Positions 12,390 through 22,792 of a stretch of DNA of 31,128 bases are shown in pieces. A model generated the notes under the pieces. That model searched no databases. It was given only the letters and a program-made list of their open reading frames with translations, and was not told the DNA's origin. Source of the DNA: a virus. The stretch spans positions 1 through 31,128 of the IMG/VR virus record IMGVR_UViG_3300032289_000029. The stretch is one strand, 5' to 3'. The position numbers were made by a program, and so were the translations under genes. Position 1 is the stretch's first letter. Each line of letters starts with the position of its first letter.

Positions 12390-15323
12390 TTACCGTTTAT
12401 ATTTACCTTCTTCACGCTGCATTTCTTTTACACCTTGAATTGCATCGTACAAGTCTCGATTCTCTGGATCAGCCAATAATAAATACTTAGCACCCATGTT
12501 TTCTGGTGTACCAGTGTATGCGTCAGATATTACTTTACCAAGTAAAGTTTGAGCAGCCGCCAGATCTCTTGATGCTAATCTCTTAAAGCCATCGCTACTA
12601 GCCATCTTGATAAGATTATCCTCAAGTTTAAACTTAGTCGTAGCAATTTCAATCCATTGATTATATTGTTTATCTGTTAATTCAACACCATCAATTTTCT
12701 TGGGTATCTTAGGCATTGGTACACCGTATTCCACCAGTACCGCATGAGCTGGAGAATACTTGCCATCGCTTGATTTAAACGGATCCCAAGCCTCTGACCA
12801 GTTACCCTTGCCAATACGCTTTTCCTCGCCTGTGATTGCATCTAGCTGCACTGGGAGCGTATCTGATGTCAGTGGATTCCTAGCTTTTGCCTGTGCGAAA
12901 GCCTCCCAAAATCCCTTCTGAGCGCCAGAGATAATGCCTACATCATCAGGAGATACAGCCTCCATGACCAAGCTTTTCTCTGGCTTTACAATACGCTCAA
13001 TGCTGGCAATGAATGACGAGTAAGCGCCAGCTGGAGATCCACCAATCACATAGGAAGTAGTCTGTTTGGATACCTGTGCCATCACGTTATAAAGCATTGA
13101 TGGTGCATCCTTTGCCTTGGACGAAAACATTTTCATCAGCTCACCGTAGCCTTGCAGCATAGGCTGTTCGGATGTGTACTGGTATAAACCTAAAGCGCCA
13201 CCCATCATAAGTTTTTCCATGTCCATCTCACTACCGTCTACCATCGCATATTCACCAGCTGTGGCAGCAATAGACATCATGGATGAGAATGGCTCAATAC
13301 CAGCGTAGCTGATATACACCTTGTCTGGTGTCTCTTTTACCTGAGTGATTTCTTTGTACTGAGCAAGTAACTCTGGACTCACATCAGATCTATTAAACAC
13401 AAATGAGAATTGCTGCCAGCCTGTACCCTCCAGTGCAGCCTTGTCTTCTCCTCGCATCGGGCCATACCCAGTTACTCTGCCATCGAGAGCATAGGATCCA
13501 GCTCCATAAATAATGCCAGCACCTAAAGTAACTCTAGCCATCGCCATATCTCTACGGATACCACCAGCATTAAAGTCACCCCAAAATCTAGGTGAGGCTA
13601 AATTTAAAACTGGTGTGCGGCTCATTGCCTCCATCGCAATATTGGTAGGAGTCTTAACGAATGGAAAGAAAATCTTTAGGACTGGAGTGTCCTTCAAGAA
13701 TCTTTGAGCGCCCTGTAAACCTTCCTCAAGTTCTCTGGTAAATGTAGTCGTAGCAGCCATTGATTTAGCTGCCTCATCTATTTCAGCGGTAGGCTCAACC
13801 AAAAGCTTTTCATGTAGCGCTGCTGCTTGCTTTGCAGCTGTAGTCTCATCAACACCGTTTTTAATTAAGTTGCCGTATTCCTTGTTAGCCTCTCTAGTTA
13901 CCAGTGCATTCAATTCCATGCGGTAGCCGACAGCCTTAAAGAATTCATCCTCTGCCATCAGCGCACGACTAGGTGTGGTTACAAGACCACCCCAAAACTT
14001 CATCGCTCCATTAAGCGCCTGTGCTGTAGTAGAGTCACCGAATGAAACATCAAACGTATCACGACCATTTCTAAAGTTCTCAATCTTAGCCAGCGCATCA
14101 GTAGGCTCATTCTTTTTAAATGCAGTAACAGCTATGCTGCCACCTTCACGCATACCTTGCAGCATACCCATAGCTTGTGCATGAATCTCATTTAACTGGA
14201 TTGCTTCCTCGCCACCCTTAAAAAGAAAATTCCTAGCCTTGCCAATGCCTGATGCCACTAGTCTCTCTGGAATCATATACGCACCAAACGCAGAATTACC
14301 TACTATGTTCTTTGCGTGCGTAACTGGCGAAGACAGTAGTCCGTTAATCCATGTTGAGTACCATACGTCACGCAATGTGCCTGAGATTGTCTTCTCAGAT
14401 AATGCAGCACGATCAGCACGACTATCCAAGGCAGTGTAGCTATTAGCCAACTCGAATGAATTTCTAATACCACCAGCCTCATTAAGGATTGTATCTAGCT
14501 GTGCGCCTCTAGCAGCGCTTGATGTACGAGCCTGTGAGAATATACCTAAAGTTCGAGCTATGTCAGCCTGTCTGCCTTTAGCAGCTTTTAGAAGTACACC
14601 CTCAAGAGCCACAGCTTGATGAAACTGAGTAGCTAGATCAGCATTCAATGATCCATTATTAGCTGCAAGCTTTACCTGTTCACCAAGGTCAAACGCACGT
14701 TTACCAGCATCAGTAATAGCCAGCATCATCTTGTATGCTTCTTCTGGACTGGCAGTTGTCTGTACTTTAGGATCTAGTATCCTAGCGATAAAGCGCTCGT
14801 CATAGCCGTCTTCAGCAGCCTTCTCGGCTACCTCTTTATAAGACATCTTAGGTAGCTTATTGGCGCCATACTGTAATGCGGTAGCCTCAATGAATTGACG
14901 AACACCGTCTACGTCCTTAATCTGATCCAGATTAAATACAGTCTTCTCTACACCAGCGTCTAACTGAGTTTGGGTAGGAGACGGTCTGCCTGATGCTGTG
15001 GTAGTCGGAGCCTTGTTTAGGATCTCATTGACTGGTGCATTCTCTTTGATTACAGAGTACGAGCCAACTTTGCCAGACTGGATATCCTTTTGCAGGATCT
15101 TGCGCTCTGCACTTAGTGGAGCTTTCTTGATCTGCTTTTTGACTAGCTGCGTAAATAGTCCAACCTCTGGCTCAAACTCGTCTACTGGCTGCTCTTCAGC
15201 TGGCAGAATAGCATCAGCCTCCATGTCAATTGGAGGTGGCTCAATGTTAGGTAGCGTCTGCTGTAGCTGTAGATTCTCAGGAGTTAGCTGGTCTAGGCGC
15301 TGGTTCAATGACTCTATTGCCAT
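12390..15323 (-). CDS. Large internal virion/ejection-type protein
   Basis: The 977-aa product is the largest in the window and sits where T7-like phages encode gp15/gp16-type ejection proteins. The first ~150 residues are acidic, proline-rich and low complexity (LQQTLPNIEPPPIDMEADA). The rest is mostly helical. Residues ~330-375 (WINGLLSSPVTHAKNIVGNS) match a motif common in very large phage proteins. A hydrophobic stretch around 600-615 (MARVTLGAGIIYGAGSYAL) could cross or touch a membrane. No lytic transglycosylase motif was found. It overlaps the next upstream gene by one base. DNA ejection is inferred from position and size. Confidence 0.65.
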   Translation of the reverse strand: MAIESLNQRLDQLTPENLQLQQTLPNIEPPPIDMEADAILPAEEQPVDEFEPEVGLFTQLVKKQIKKAPLSAERKILQKDIQSGKVGSYSVIKENAPVNEILNKAPTTTASGRPSPTQTQLDAGVEKTVFNLDQIKDVDGVRQFIEATALQYGANKLPKMSYKEVAEKAAEDGYDERFIARILDPKVQTTASPEEAYKMMLAITDAGKRAFDLGEQVKLAANNGSLNADLATQFHQAVALEGVLLKAAKGRQADIARTLGIFSQARTSSAARGAQLDTILNEAGGIRNSFELANSYTALDSRADRAALSEKTISGTLRDVWYSTWINGLLSSPVTHAKNIVGNSAFGAYMIPERLVASGIGKARNFLFKGGEEAIQLNEIHAQAMGMLQGMREGGSIAVTAFKKNEPTDALAKIENFRNGRDTFDVSFGDSTTAQALNGAMKFWGGLVTTPSRALMAEDEFFKAVGYRMELNALVTREANKEYGNLIKNGVDETTAAKQAAALHEKLLVEPTAEIDEAAKSMAATTTFTRELEEGLQGAQRFLKDTPVLKIFFPFVKTPTNIAMEAMSRTPVLNLASPRFWGDFNAGGIRRDMAMARVTLGAGIIYGAGSYALDGRVTGYGPMRGEDKAALEGTGWQQFSFVFNRSDVSPELLAQYKEITQVKETPDKVYISYAGIEPFSSMMSIAATAGEYAMVDGSEMDMEKLMMGGALGLYQYTSEQPMLQGYGELMKMFSSKAKDAPSMLYNVMAQVSKQTTSYVIGGSPAGAYSSFIASIERIVKPEKSLVMEAVSPDDVGIISGAQKGFWEAFAQAKARNPLTSDTLPVQLDAITGEEKRIGKGNWSEAWDPFKSSDGKYSPAHAVLVEYGVPMPKIPKKIDGVELTDKQYNQWIEIATTKFKLEDNLIKMASSDGFKRLASRDLAAAQTLLGKVISDAYTGTPENMGAKYLLLADPENRDLYDAIQGVKEMQREEGKYKR

Positions 15324-17650
15324 TATTTCTTCCTCTCATCCTGCATTGTCGCTGCACCAGTGGCAGCGCCTATCGGAGCAGCTGCAAACAATGGCTGACC
15401 TTTTTTAACTCCAGCTTTCATTTCTGGAGTTATGTCTATATATCGCACTGTCTCTTTGTCAGGATACATTGATGGAACACCATTAACATTTGCTCTACCT
15501 GTAGTTATGCCAGTCTCACCCATTTTAGCATTCCACTTTTTGCCGTACTTCTCTAGGAATTTAGGATATATCTCATCATAATATTTCTTCATTCCTTCGC
15601 CACCAATATTAAGACCTTCACCAGCTAAATTGCCAGTATCCTCAGACATTATTTTGTTTGATAAATCTTTTCCTATTACAGAGCTAAGTGATTTACCTTC
15701 AAAATTTCCACCCATTACTTTCCCAGTATTATCAACAGACAAAGTAATATTTTCCCCATTTACCATATCAAGGCTAACTGCTCTTTTAACACCACCACCA
15801 GCATCACGCCAAGCCAATGTATTTACTTCATTGCTCAAACTAAATCTAGCTGCTTGCTGTTTACCAGTGGTTAAACCAACACGCTCATAGCCATTCTCAG
15901 CTGCATATTGCAATGCTCTCTTTAAAGCAAGTTGATACCATGTATCTTTAAATGGAGCGTCTGGCACTCCATAACTTTGCTTATCAAGCAAAGCATTTCC
16001 TTTGTCATTTAAAATTGTTTGCTGTTCAATTAATGCTAAACGATCATTATTTAACTTTTTAAATTCTTCCGAGTTTTTAGATAAGCCCATCATTTCAGAC
16101 ATAATGCTTCTAATTTTCTCTCCATTAGAAGTCATTTCATCTTCTAATAATTTTATTTCTTTATTTTCATTTGCTGATTTATATCCCTTATCTCTGCCAG
16201 CCTGATGCCAATCACTTTGCACTTCCTCAATCAGCAGCATCTTTTTACCGTCAGCATCTACCCTATCGTTTACTCGTAAGTGAGCTAAGATATTTGGTTG
16301 ATCAAAATGTGATGATTTAAACTTTACAGCTTTATCTTTTCCGTAGTCTATAGCGCCAATTGCTTTAGCTTCACTCCATGCGCCATCCATATCTTTTGAT
16401 GTTGATACAAGTCTTCCTTCATCTAACAGCTGCACCCTACCATCAGGCAAAGTATTAAATGAATATTGCTCGTTTAATACATCCGGCATTGTTTTTTTAT
16501 CTGGCATAGTCAACAGAATCTCTCTGTAGTTCTCACCACCAGCTAATGTGTATTGACCGAATTTAGTTGTAGATAAACCAAGATCTTTTGTGGCAGTTTT
16601 AATTGCTTCATTTCTGTTTAATCCCTCACCAGCAATTTTTCCATTTTTATCAAACACAGTAAAAATACCCATATTTGGATCTTGCTTTACCGTCCATCCA
16701 TTTGGTAATCCCTCACCAAGCTTAACTTCTTGCACATCTACTTTGTTATTGGCAATGTATTCTTGTACTTCCTGCTTAGTTACATTCTTTTTGCCCTTCA
16801 GGAAATCATCCAGCCCCATCCATTTAATCTCTTCAGCTTTAACATTTTCGCCTTTCATAATGTCATTTAAGAAAGACTGACCTGCACCAGACTTTCTTTG
16901 TACATTAATCGCTGCATTCTCAACTGCTGAATAAAAACCTATGTCAGACTTTGCTGCTTGCTGTGCTACCGATTTACCATCAGGTACGATATCCATGATC
17001 ATGCCTGACTTACGCAAACCCTCTTCCATCATATTGGCAGCAGCTGGAGCCAACTTCTTTGCACCATACTTAATAACTTTACCAGCGGCTTGAAATGCAG
17101 GTATAGCATTCAGCAGATCTAGCGCCTCTGGTGTCGGACGTAGTGTCTGACCTTCGCCAGTAGTAGGAGCAAAGCCATAACTCATAGCCTCCATTACTTT
17201 ACCAAGATCTCCTACAGTAAGATCCTTTAATGAAAGAGTGCCAACATCAGGCAAACCAATTACAGCAAAGTCCAAATACTCAGCGCCAGTTTGAATTGCA
17301 GATCCAATGTTACCCATCATTTCCTGTAGCTGTGTGCGAGGTATGCTTTGAATTGATGATGTGTCTTCTGGAAATACACGACCAGTAACTGGCATAGCAC
17401 CAGTAGTTGCATCAGCAGCAGGTTTATTAACAGGAGATTGTTGACCAATAACAGTAGCCTCAACAGCTCTACCAGAAGAAATTAAATTAGCAGGTAAAGG
17501 CTTTTCTGGTATTAAAGGAATCTCACCCATTGGAGCTTCTAACTGTGCAGCTGGTGGAACTGGGCCACGAAAGTTAGGACTGCCTTCATCTAGATCGCCA
17601 GTAGGCAATGCAGCCGCAGCAGAGTTTAAAAACTTTTCTTCCAAGTTCAT
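15323..17650 (-). CDS. Large virion-associated protein with polyvalent-type C-terminus
   Basis: The 775-aa product starts with a Pro/Ala-rich acidic region (about 1-110). The middle and C-terminal parts (about 440-760) carry segments such as LLIEEVQSDWHQAGRDKGYK, LALKRALQYAAENGYERVGL and YIDITPEMKAGVKKGQPLF, which recur in large multi-domain phage proteins and in phage-like polyproteins of bacteria, where function is unknown. It lies between two other virion proteins and shares single-base or 4-nt overlaps with both. An ejected internal protein is most likely. An enzymatic role for the C-terminal module is open. Confidence 0.6.
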   Translation of the reverse strand: MNLEEKFLNSAAAALPTGDLDEGSPNFRGPVPPAAQLEAPMGEIPLIPEKPLPANLISSGRAVEATVIGQQSPVNKPAADATTGAMPVTGRVFPEDTSSIQSIPRTQLQEMMGNIGSAIQTGAEYLDFAVIGLPDVGTLSLKDLTVGDLGKVMEAMSYGFAPTTGEGQTLRPTPEALDLLNAIPAFQAAGKVIKYGAKKLAPAAANMMEEGLRKSGMIMDIVPDGKSVAQQAAKSDIGFYSAVENAAINVQRKSGAGQSFLNDIMKGENVKAEEIKWMGLDDFLKGKKNVTKQEVQEYIANNKVDVQEVKLGEGLPNGWTVKQDPNMGIFTVFDKNGKIAGEGLNRNEAIKTATKDLGLSTTKFGQYTLAGGENYREILLTMPDKKTMPDVLNEQYSFNTLPDGRVQLLDEGRLVSTSKDMDGAWSEAKAIGAIDYGKDKAVKFKSSHFDQPNILAHLRVNDRVDADGKKMLLIEEVQSDWHQAGRDKGYKSANENKEIKLLEDEMTSNGEKIRSIMSEMMGLSKNSEEFKKLNNDRLALIEQQTILNDKGNALLDKQSYGVPDAPFKDTWYQLALKRALQYAAENGYERVGLTTGKQQAARFSLSNEVNTLAWRDAGGGVKRAVSLDMVNGENITLSVDNTGKVMGGNFEGKSLSSVIGKDLSNKIMSEDTGNLAGEGLNIGGEGMKKYYDEIYPKFLEKYGKKWNAKMGETGITTGRANVNGVPSMYPDKETVRYIDITPEMKAGVKKGQPLFAAAPIGAATGAATMQDERKK

Positions 17651-19335
17651 TTCATAGCCTCTTTCATTCTTTCTTGGGCTTTCATTAACTTATTCATATC
17701 ATCTTTTGAGAATTCATATTGTTTATTCATTCTTTTTATTTCTTCTTCTGAAAAGAATTTTCCTTTTTCTGGAGGAGCAACTCCATCTTTCATTTTTCCA
17801 AATACAGTTGTTAAAGCTTTATATTCAGCGTCAATATTTTTTAATTTTTGATCAGATTGACCAGCGCTAACCAATTGTTGCGCTCGTGTAGTAACATCAA
17901 ATGGCTCACCTTTTTTACGAGCCTCTAAATACTCAAATGTAATTTGATTCTTTAATGCAGCAGACTTTCTCTTGGCATCATCCATGCCAGCTTGGAATGG
18001 ATCAGATATACCAAGACCATTGTCAATAATATTTTTAGCCATAGACAAATCTTTGTCTTGTGACCGTATTTGTTGACCAAGAACATGAGCCTCTTTCCAG
18101 CTAATCTTTCCTTCCTTTGCGTATTGCTTTAATTTATTTTCACCAATTTTATTTAATGCAATTTGCTGTTCTAAACTAAACATAAATTCAAAATTAGCAG
18201 GAGCTTTGTCCTCACCATTTCTAATTGCTTTTATCTCAGCACCACTAGCTTGACCAGTGCTAAGTAATGTATTTACAAGATCATCACCAGTTATTTTGCC
18301 AGTGTAATAATCATCTCTTGCAAGCATTGCCTCTTCTTTATTTAACTTTTCTTTGCGAGAAAAATCATCTTGTCTAAACTTTTCTTTTTTACTTTCTGAA
18401 TTGTAGAATTGGTCTATAACTTTATCTCGTGTTTCTGTGGGAAGTGTTTTCCATAAATCTTGATACTTACCTGTATTACCTTCTTGAATAGCTTGCATTC
18501 TTGATGCCAAGTTATTTTCAGGAGTAGAGTATCCAAACTCATCAGAAGAAAAGTAATTTGAAAGCCTATCAACATAAGCTTTTTCAGTTCTTGTGTCTAA
18601 ATTCTTTTGAGTATTAGCAAACGCAACAGGATCATATGTCTGTGCAATAAGATCTAATCTTTTGTTACGCTCAATAAATATAAGATCATTTAGTTTTTTA
18701 GGATCTGTCTCTTTATCAATACTCGCTCTAACTTGAGAGTCAAAATCACTTAAAGATCTATTGACGTTTTCTTCAATAACCTTTGCATTAAATTCACCAA
18801 TTCTCTTAGCAGCCGCCTGATACACTACGTTTGATGCAGTAGCTACTGATGCTCTAAAAGCATTAGCTTGCTCTGGATCTATCCTTGCAATTACATCACC
18901 GTTACCTTTTGCAATGCCATAAAACTGATCATCTAGTTGTCTAATATTTGTAATCTGACCAGCCTCAACCTGCTTGTATATACTAGCAATCTCACTTCTA
19001 GCTTGTAGCTCCAGCGTAGATCTAAGTTGACCAGCCTGTATCTTTCTTGCTGAGTCACCAAAGAATGTGCCAGCTTTAGGAGCCTGTATTGCAATATCTA
19101 ATGATCCCTGTTTTGCAGCAGCAATCTGCTCGTTAGAAATAGGGTTGTTATATGCCCATTGCTCACCTTCACGAGCAGCAGTTTTTGCAGCAGCCTTAAA
19201 TGCAAACTCGCTTAAACGATCAAGAGATTGCGATATTATTTGTGATGATCTTTCGCTTTCACGCAAGTCAGCAAAGTCTAATCTTTGCGTAGGCTGAGAT
19301 AGCAATCCAGATTGTTGGTATGTTGGTAATGGCAT
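17647..19335 (-). CDS. Helical internal virion protein
   Basis: The 562-aa product is almost wholly helical and charged, with Gln- and Ala-rich segments (SQIISQSLDRLSEFAFKAAAK) and long coiled-coil-like parts in the second half (KKEKFRQDDFSRKEKLNKEE). It lacks membrane spans and catalytic motifs. Its place, after a gp14-like protein and before two very large proteins, matches the middle member of podoviral ejection protein sets. It ends with a 4-nt overlap on the 775-aa gene. Confidence 0.6.
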   Translation of the reverse strand: MPLPTYQQSGLLSQPTQRLDFADLRESERSSQIISQSLDRLSEFAFKAAAKTAAREGEQWAYNNPISNEQIAAAKQGSLDIAIQAPKAGTFFGDSARKIQAGQLRSTLELQARSEIASIYKQVEAGQITNIRQLDDQFYGIAKGNGDVIARIDPEQANAFRASVATASNVVYQAAAKRIGEFNAKVIEENVNRSLSDFDSQVRASIDKETDPKKLNDLIFIERNKRLDLIAQTYDPVAFANTQKNLDTRTEKAYVDRLSNYFSSDEFGYSTPENNLASRMQAIQEGNTGKYQDLWKTLPTETRDKVIDQFYNSESKKEKFRQDDFSRKEKLNKEEAMLARDDYYTGKITGDDLVNTLLSTGQASGAEIKAIRNGEDKAPANFEFMFSLEQQIALNKIGENKLKQYAKEGKISWKEAHVLGQQIRSQDKDLSMAKNIIDNGLGISDPFQAGMDDAKRKSAALKNQITFEYLEARKKGEPFDVTTRAQQLVSAGQSDQKLKNIDAEYKALTTVFGKMKDGVAPPEKGKFFSEEEIKRMNKQYEFSKDDMNKLMKAQERMKEAMK

Positions 19336-19340
19336 ATTAT

Positions 19341-19832
19341 TTAGCTTCTAGCAAAAGTACTTCTGTCTTCAATAGGAGCAGGTGCTGGAGCAGACCCTAA
19401 CTGACTAAATTGATATGCACCAGACGCAATTGTCATAGCAGCTTGGAAGTACCCTTGCTTTTCAGCTTGACTAGCAGCTGATGCATACATACCCATTTGC
19501 GCTTGTCCTATTCTTTCAGCGCCAGCAGCGTTTGCCAATGAAACTTCAAATTCTTTACCAGCTCTACGAGCATTTACATCCTGAATTAAAGCAGCTGATC
19601 CCTCAAAAGCTTGTACACCACCAGCTGATCCCCTAGCTCTAGCAGCTGCATTTGTTTCATTTAATTTTTGCAAAACCATATTTGCTTTTTGCTCTTCAGC
19701 TAATGCACGTTGCTTACCCTCAAGACTAGTTTGCTCTCCTTGTAACCGTAATTGTGCTGCACGAGCTTGACCAGCTTGAATGCTATTAACAGCTGATAAT
19801 GCAGTAAATGCAACAAGTGCAATTTGTGCCAT
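19341..19832 (-). CDS. Internal virion protein, T7 gp14-like
   Basis: The 163-aa product begins with a hydrophobic helix (MAQIALVAFTALSAVNSIQAG) followed by a long Ala/Gln/Glu coiled-coil region, a Gly-rich break (ARARGSAGGVQAFEGS) and more helix. Size, small-residue content and position directly after tail tubular protein B match podoviral gp14-type internal proteins, thought to form the outer-membrane part of the ejection channel. Sequence identity to T7 gp14 cannot be judged here. Confidence 0.68.
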   Translation of the reverse strand: MAQIALVAFTALSAVNSIQAGQARAAQLRLQGEQTSLEGKQRALAEEQKANMVLQKLNETNAAARARGSAGGVQAFEGSAALIQDVNARRAGKEFEVSLANAAGAERIGQAQMGMYASAASQAEKQGYFQAAMTIASGAYQFSQLGSAPAPAPIEDRSTFARS

Positions 19833-19833
19833 G

Positions 19834-21831
19834 TTAAGTCCCCTGATGTGTTGCTACTTTGTACTCAATACCGAGTAGCGTCATTTTCAATGGGAGATTC
19901 TGAGATACGGTAATCTTTGCGTCCTGAGAATATCCCAAGATCCCATGCAATACCTTGATGCCAGTGAAGTCTGGAATGTCAGCATCCAATATGCTGGCAG
20001 TATCAAAACTTCTAATAGGCACTTCGATATTATTAATCTTTATATGCTGCGTATCTTTTAATACAGCATTAACTTCCACAATACGTTTTTTAAATCCAAT
20101 GCGAGTACCTGATGCCAGTTTTAATTCTACTGGCTGAGTTGCTACAGTTACTGTGTATGGCAATCCAACTTCATATGATGATGTCGCTGCTCTAGCAAAT
20201 GTGATAGTGCCACCAGCAGGTACTACTTGATCAGGCTGGATAGTGCCATCAAGCTTTATATTAACTGTCTTACCAATCAAATGAGACACAGATACACTCG
20301 CAGCCGCACCACCTTTTACAGCAGAATCCATGTAAGTATCATCATCAAAATACTCAACATAGTATTGAGTAGCGCTATTAACAGTGCGCTTAACGATTGC
20401 GTAAATTGTAGTGATGTCTACACCAACATCAATAAACTCACCGTCAGTATCAAACTCTGATGGCGCAATAACATTCTGCTGACGGAGTAATGAGAATACA
20501 GCTATTGATCCACCAGTAGCATTGACAATTAATAGCAAGTCATTTTCGTCTGTAGCTACAGTTCTACGCAAACCTAGTCGAGTAGGATTCTTTAGTAAAT
20601 GACCAGCCAGCAAAGAGATCTTGTTTGTTAAATACGTCAACTGTGTATCAGAGAAAGCCATCTCATTTAATGACTTGCCTTGACGCTGAATAAATAGAGT
20701 GCCAGATTCCAGCTGCTGTACTCGAATACCTTCCTTGCTGCCGTTACGACTAATCGTCTTTAAGAAAAAGTTAGTCGGTGTAATTGGATCTAGACCATTC
20801 TGTGGCACATAGAACTCACCACCAGTTGTAAACACTTGCAGATCTCGACCTGAGATTATGTCTGTAATGGAGTTGTAAGTATTAGTGTCTAGTGTTGCCT
20901 CTACCGCATCGTCATCCAATCCTTCGGTAGCCTCAAAGTCAAAGAATATACCTACCTTAGATCCCCACATGGTAGACGGTCTAGATTCACTACCGCCAAA
21001 GTAAAGCCTACCCTCATGGAATGTAACCGTAGCAGGATAGCCTTTTGTAGCTGACCACACAGCCTCATAACCTGACTCATAATCCCAACTACCTGATGCA
21101 ATAGCTGATGAATTAAAGAATGGGAACTCTGTAATAGCGCTCACCACAGTGCCTGATGTGTAGGCAACAATCTTAGCTCTACCCTGTGGACTAGCATTCA
21201 CATACTGACCAACACTACCAGATGTAAATACTGATGCACTAGCAGTTAGCGTTATCTTTCCAGATACAGCTGATGGTGTCAGCGTAGCAGCTGGATTAGT
21301 TACACTAAGAGTAAATGCATACTTAGGTACAGAGTCAAACGTAATCGCTGATCCAGTCCAGTCAGCATTGGTAGCTCCACGCACGATCTTGATTGGCGGT
21401 ATAGATGGGTGAACCACAACCAAAGTGTCAGCTGATTGAGTCCAGCAAATTTTACCTAGTCTTGCTCCAGTTAAACCTAAAGAAGACGTATTTAAATACG
21501 GTAATCCAGATCCATTGATGTTTGTAATTAATACCTTGTTTCTGTACACATACATTCTGTTATGTGTGAAAACAAGCATATAACTATCTGAAGTTGAAAA
21601 CTCAAACGCAACGCATCTCACACCATTAGCGGCAGACTCTGCACCAGTGTTTGGTAATGCAGACAAGTACCTTAAACCTGCTCTACGTCTCAATCCACCC
21701 TGCGGCTGGATCACTACATTAGTGGCCTCAGACAAAGCATTCTGATAGGCAGCAAGATCCACACGAGCCAGCAATAGTGGATCCATTTCTCCTGAAGAGA
21801 AGTTTGTCTGAAGTGATACAAAACGAGTCAT
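19834..21831 (-). CDS. Tail tubular protein B (T7 gp12-like nozzle)
   Basis: The 665-aa product starts with the family signature FSSGEMDPLLLARVDLAAYQ and TNVVIQPQGGLRRRAGLRYL, seen in podoviral tail nozzle proteins. The body is beta-rich, with a FHEGRLYFGGSESRPSTMWGS segment (about 270-290) typical of this propeller-like fold. It attaches to tail tubular protein A at the tail end. Its ATG overlaps the upstream stop by one base. Confidence 0.85.
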   Translation of the reverse strand: MTRFVSLQTNFSSGEMDPLLLARVDLAAYQNALSEATNVVIQPQGGLRRRAGLRYLSALPNTGAESAANGVRCVAFEFSTSDSYMLVFTHNRMYVYRNKVLITNINGSGLPYLNTSSLGLTGARLGKICWTQSADTLVVVHPSIPPIKIVRGATNADWTGSAITFDSVPKYAFTLSVTNPAATLTPSAVSGKITLTASASVFTSGSVGQYVNASPQGRAKIVAYTSGTVVSAITEFPFFNSSAIASGSWDYESGYEAVWSATKGYPATVTFHEGRLYFGGSESRPSTMWGSKVGIFFDFEATEGLDDDAVEATLDTNTYNSITDIISGRDLQVFTTGGEFYVPQNGLDPITPTNFFLKTISRNGSKEGIRVQQLESGTLFIQRQGKSLNEMAFSDTQLTYLTNKISLLAGHLLKNPTRLGLRRTVATDENDLLLIVNATGGSIAVFSLLRQQNVIAPSEFDTDGEFIDVGVDITTIYAIVKRTVNSATQYYVEYFDDDTYMDSAVKGGAAASVSVSHLIGKTVNIKLDGTIQPDQVVPAGGTITFARAATSSYEVGLPYTVTVATQPVELKLASGTRIGFKKRIVEVNAVLKDTQHIKINNIEVPIRSFDTASILDADIPDFTGIKVLHGILGYSQDAKITVSQNLPLKMTLLGIEYKVATHQGT

Positions 21832-22445
21832 TAGTATCTAACCGCTATCAGTGAGTAGTCTTCAATAGACTGTACAGGATTATTCTGTCCATCAATATTA
21901 ATGGATGTACGCATATATCCACCACGACCATTCTCAGCTGGAGATCCCACAGCTACGCTCTGCCAGTATTGAGCCTTATCTACTTGATCTGTGATTGGTA
22001 AAGCAAAGTGCCAAGCCATTACATATTTGAGCAGTTGCACAAAATATGATGGCATAGCAAATTCTGGAGTTGAATACTGATATTCAGCGTAAATAGTTTG
22101 CTCATTCGTCAGCACCTTATCACCCATGATTTTATAAGATTGGATAGGGTAAGCGCCAATATTTCCTGTGTTAAATATCTTGCGAGGAGATCCTAAACGA
22201 TCACCAGTTAAAGCATATTCATAACGATATTCATTAGTTGGAGTAGTTATTAGCTGTGCTAGTTTTTCTTTTTTAAAACTAAACGACCAAGGATACGTCA
22301 TCAAAATTTGATTTTTGATGTCATGATAAAGTCGATCAGCAATATTAGCCTCATCCGTACCATCGTTGAATGACGATATAGGACGAGCGCCAAGCATTAT
22401 TAATGCGTCTGAGCAGATTGATAAACTGGTATCGCCAGCAGCCAT
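21831..22445 (-). CDS. Tail tubular protein A / head-tail adaptor (T7 gp11-like)
   Basis: The 204-aa product has the signature of gp11-type adaptors: SICSDALIMLGARPISSFNDG, then EANIADRLYHDIKNQIL and YPWSFSFKKEKLA in the first 65 residues. These form a helical ring between portal and nozzle. The gene follows a terminator-like hairpin at 22467-22497 and precedes nozzle with a one-base overlap. Confidence 0.87.
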   Translation of the reverse strand: MAAGDTSLSICSDALIMLGARPISSFNDGTDEANIADRLYHDIKNQILMTYPWSFSFKKEKLAQLITTPTNEYRYEYALTGDRLGSPRKIFNTGNIGAYPIQSYKIMGDKVLTNEQTIYAEYQYSTPEFAMPSYFVQLLKYVMAWHFALPITDQVDKAQYWQSVAVGSPAENGRGGYMRTSINIDGQNNPVQSIEDYSLIAVRY

Positions 22446-22466
22446 GTCAGATCCTTAATGTGATAA

Positions 22467-22497
22467 AGGGCTACCCTTGTTTTGCAAGAGCAGCCCT
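22467..22497 (-). terminator. Attenuator-like hairpin between capsid unit and tail genes
   Basis: A 13-bp stem with two G-U pairs on the minus-strand transcript (arms 22485-22497 and 22467-22479, loop CAAAA) is followed only by TTTATC, a weak U-tract. It lies between the 91-aa gene stop (22517) and the tail adaptor start (22445). Partial termination here would lower tail transcripts relative to capsid. Strength is inferred. Confidence 0.6.
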
Positions 22498-22516
22498 GTG
22501 CTTGATTCAGACCAGA

Positions 22517-22792
22517 TTAGTCTGTATCAGTTGCGCTTACGGTTGTGCCGTCTGCAATATCAACTACACCAGCAGCAGAGACTGCATTGACGTAAGTCAA
22601 TACTAAGCTAGGAGTAGTGCTATCGTAAACAAAGATAATATCGCCAACTTTTAACAGCGATGCAATGCTGTCAAAATAGCTAACGGTATTAACAGTTGCT
22701 TGTGTATCAGCTGTTTTGTACGAGTAAATTGATGGCGCATTGCCAGCTTTACTCGCTGCGATTGTTGCAAAGCCATCTGCAGAAAATGCCAT
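22517..22792 (-). CDS. Small structural-type protein downstream of capsid
   Basis: The 91-aa product is beta-rich and small-residue rich (KAGNAPSIYSYKTADTQATV, VGDIIFVYDSTTPSL, DGTTVSATDTD). It lies 12 nt after the capsid gene and before an attenuator-like hairpin, so it should be made at levels close to capsid. Decoration or head-completion protein is the natural guess from position, but no family motif is recognised. Confidence 0.58.
   Translation of the reverse strand: MAFSADGFATIAASKAGNAPSIYSYKTADTQATVNTVSYFDSIASLLKVGDIIFVYDSTTPSLVLTYVNAVSAAGVVDIADGTTVSATDTD

Noticed and set aside
14998-15408. Plus-strand open frame of 136 codons across the start of the 977-aa gene
   Set aside because: Ser/Cys-rich antisense product with no recognisable motif and no SD; both minus-strand genes it overlaps are supported by length and coupling.
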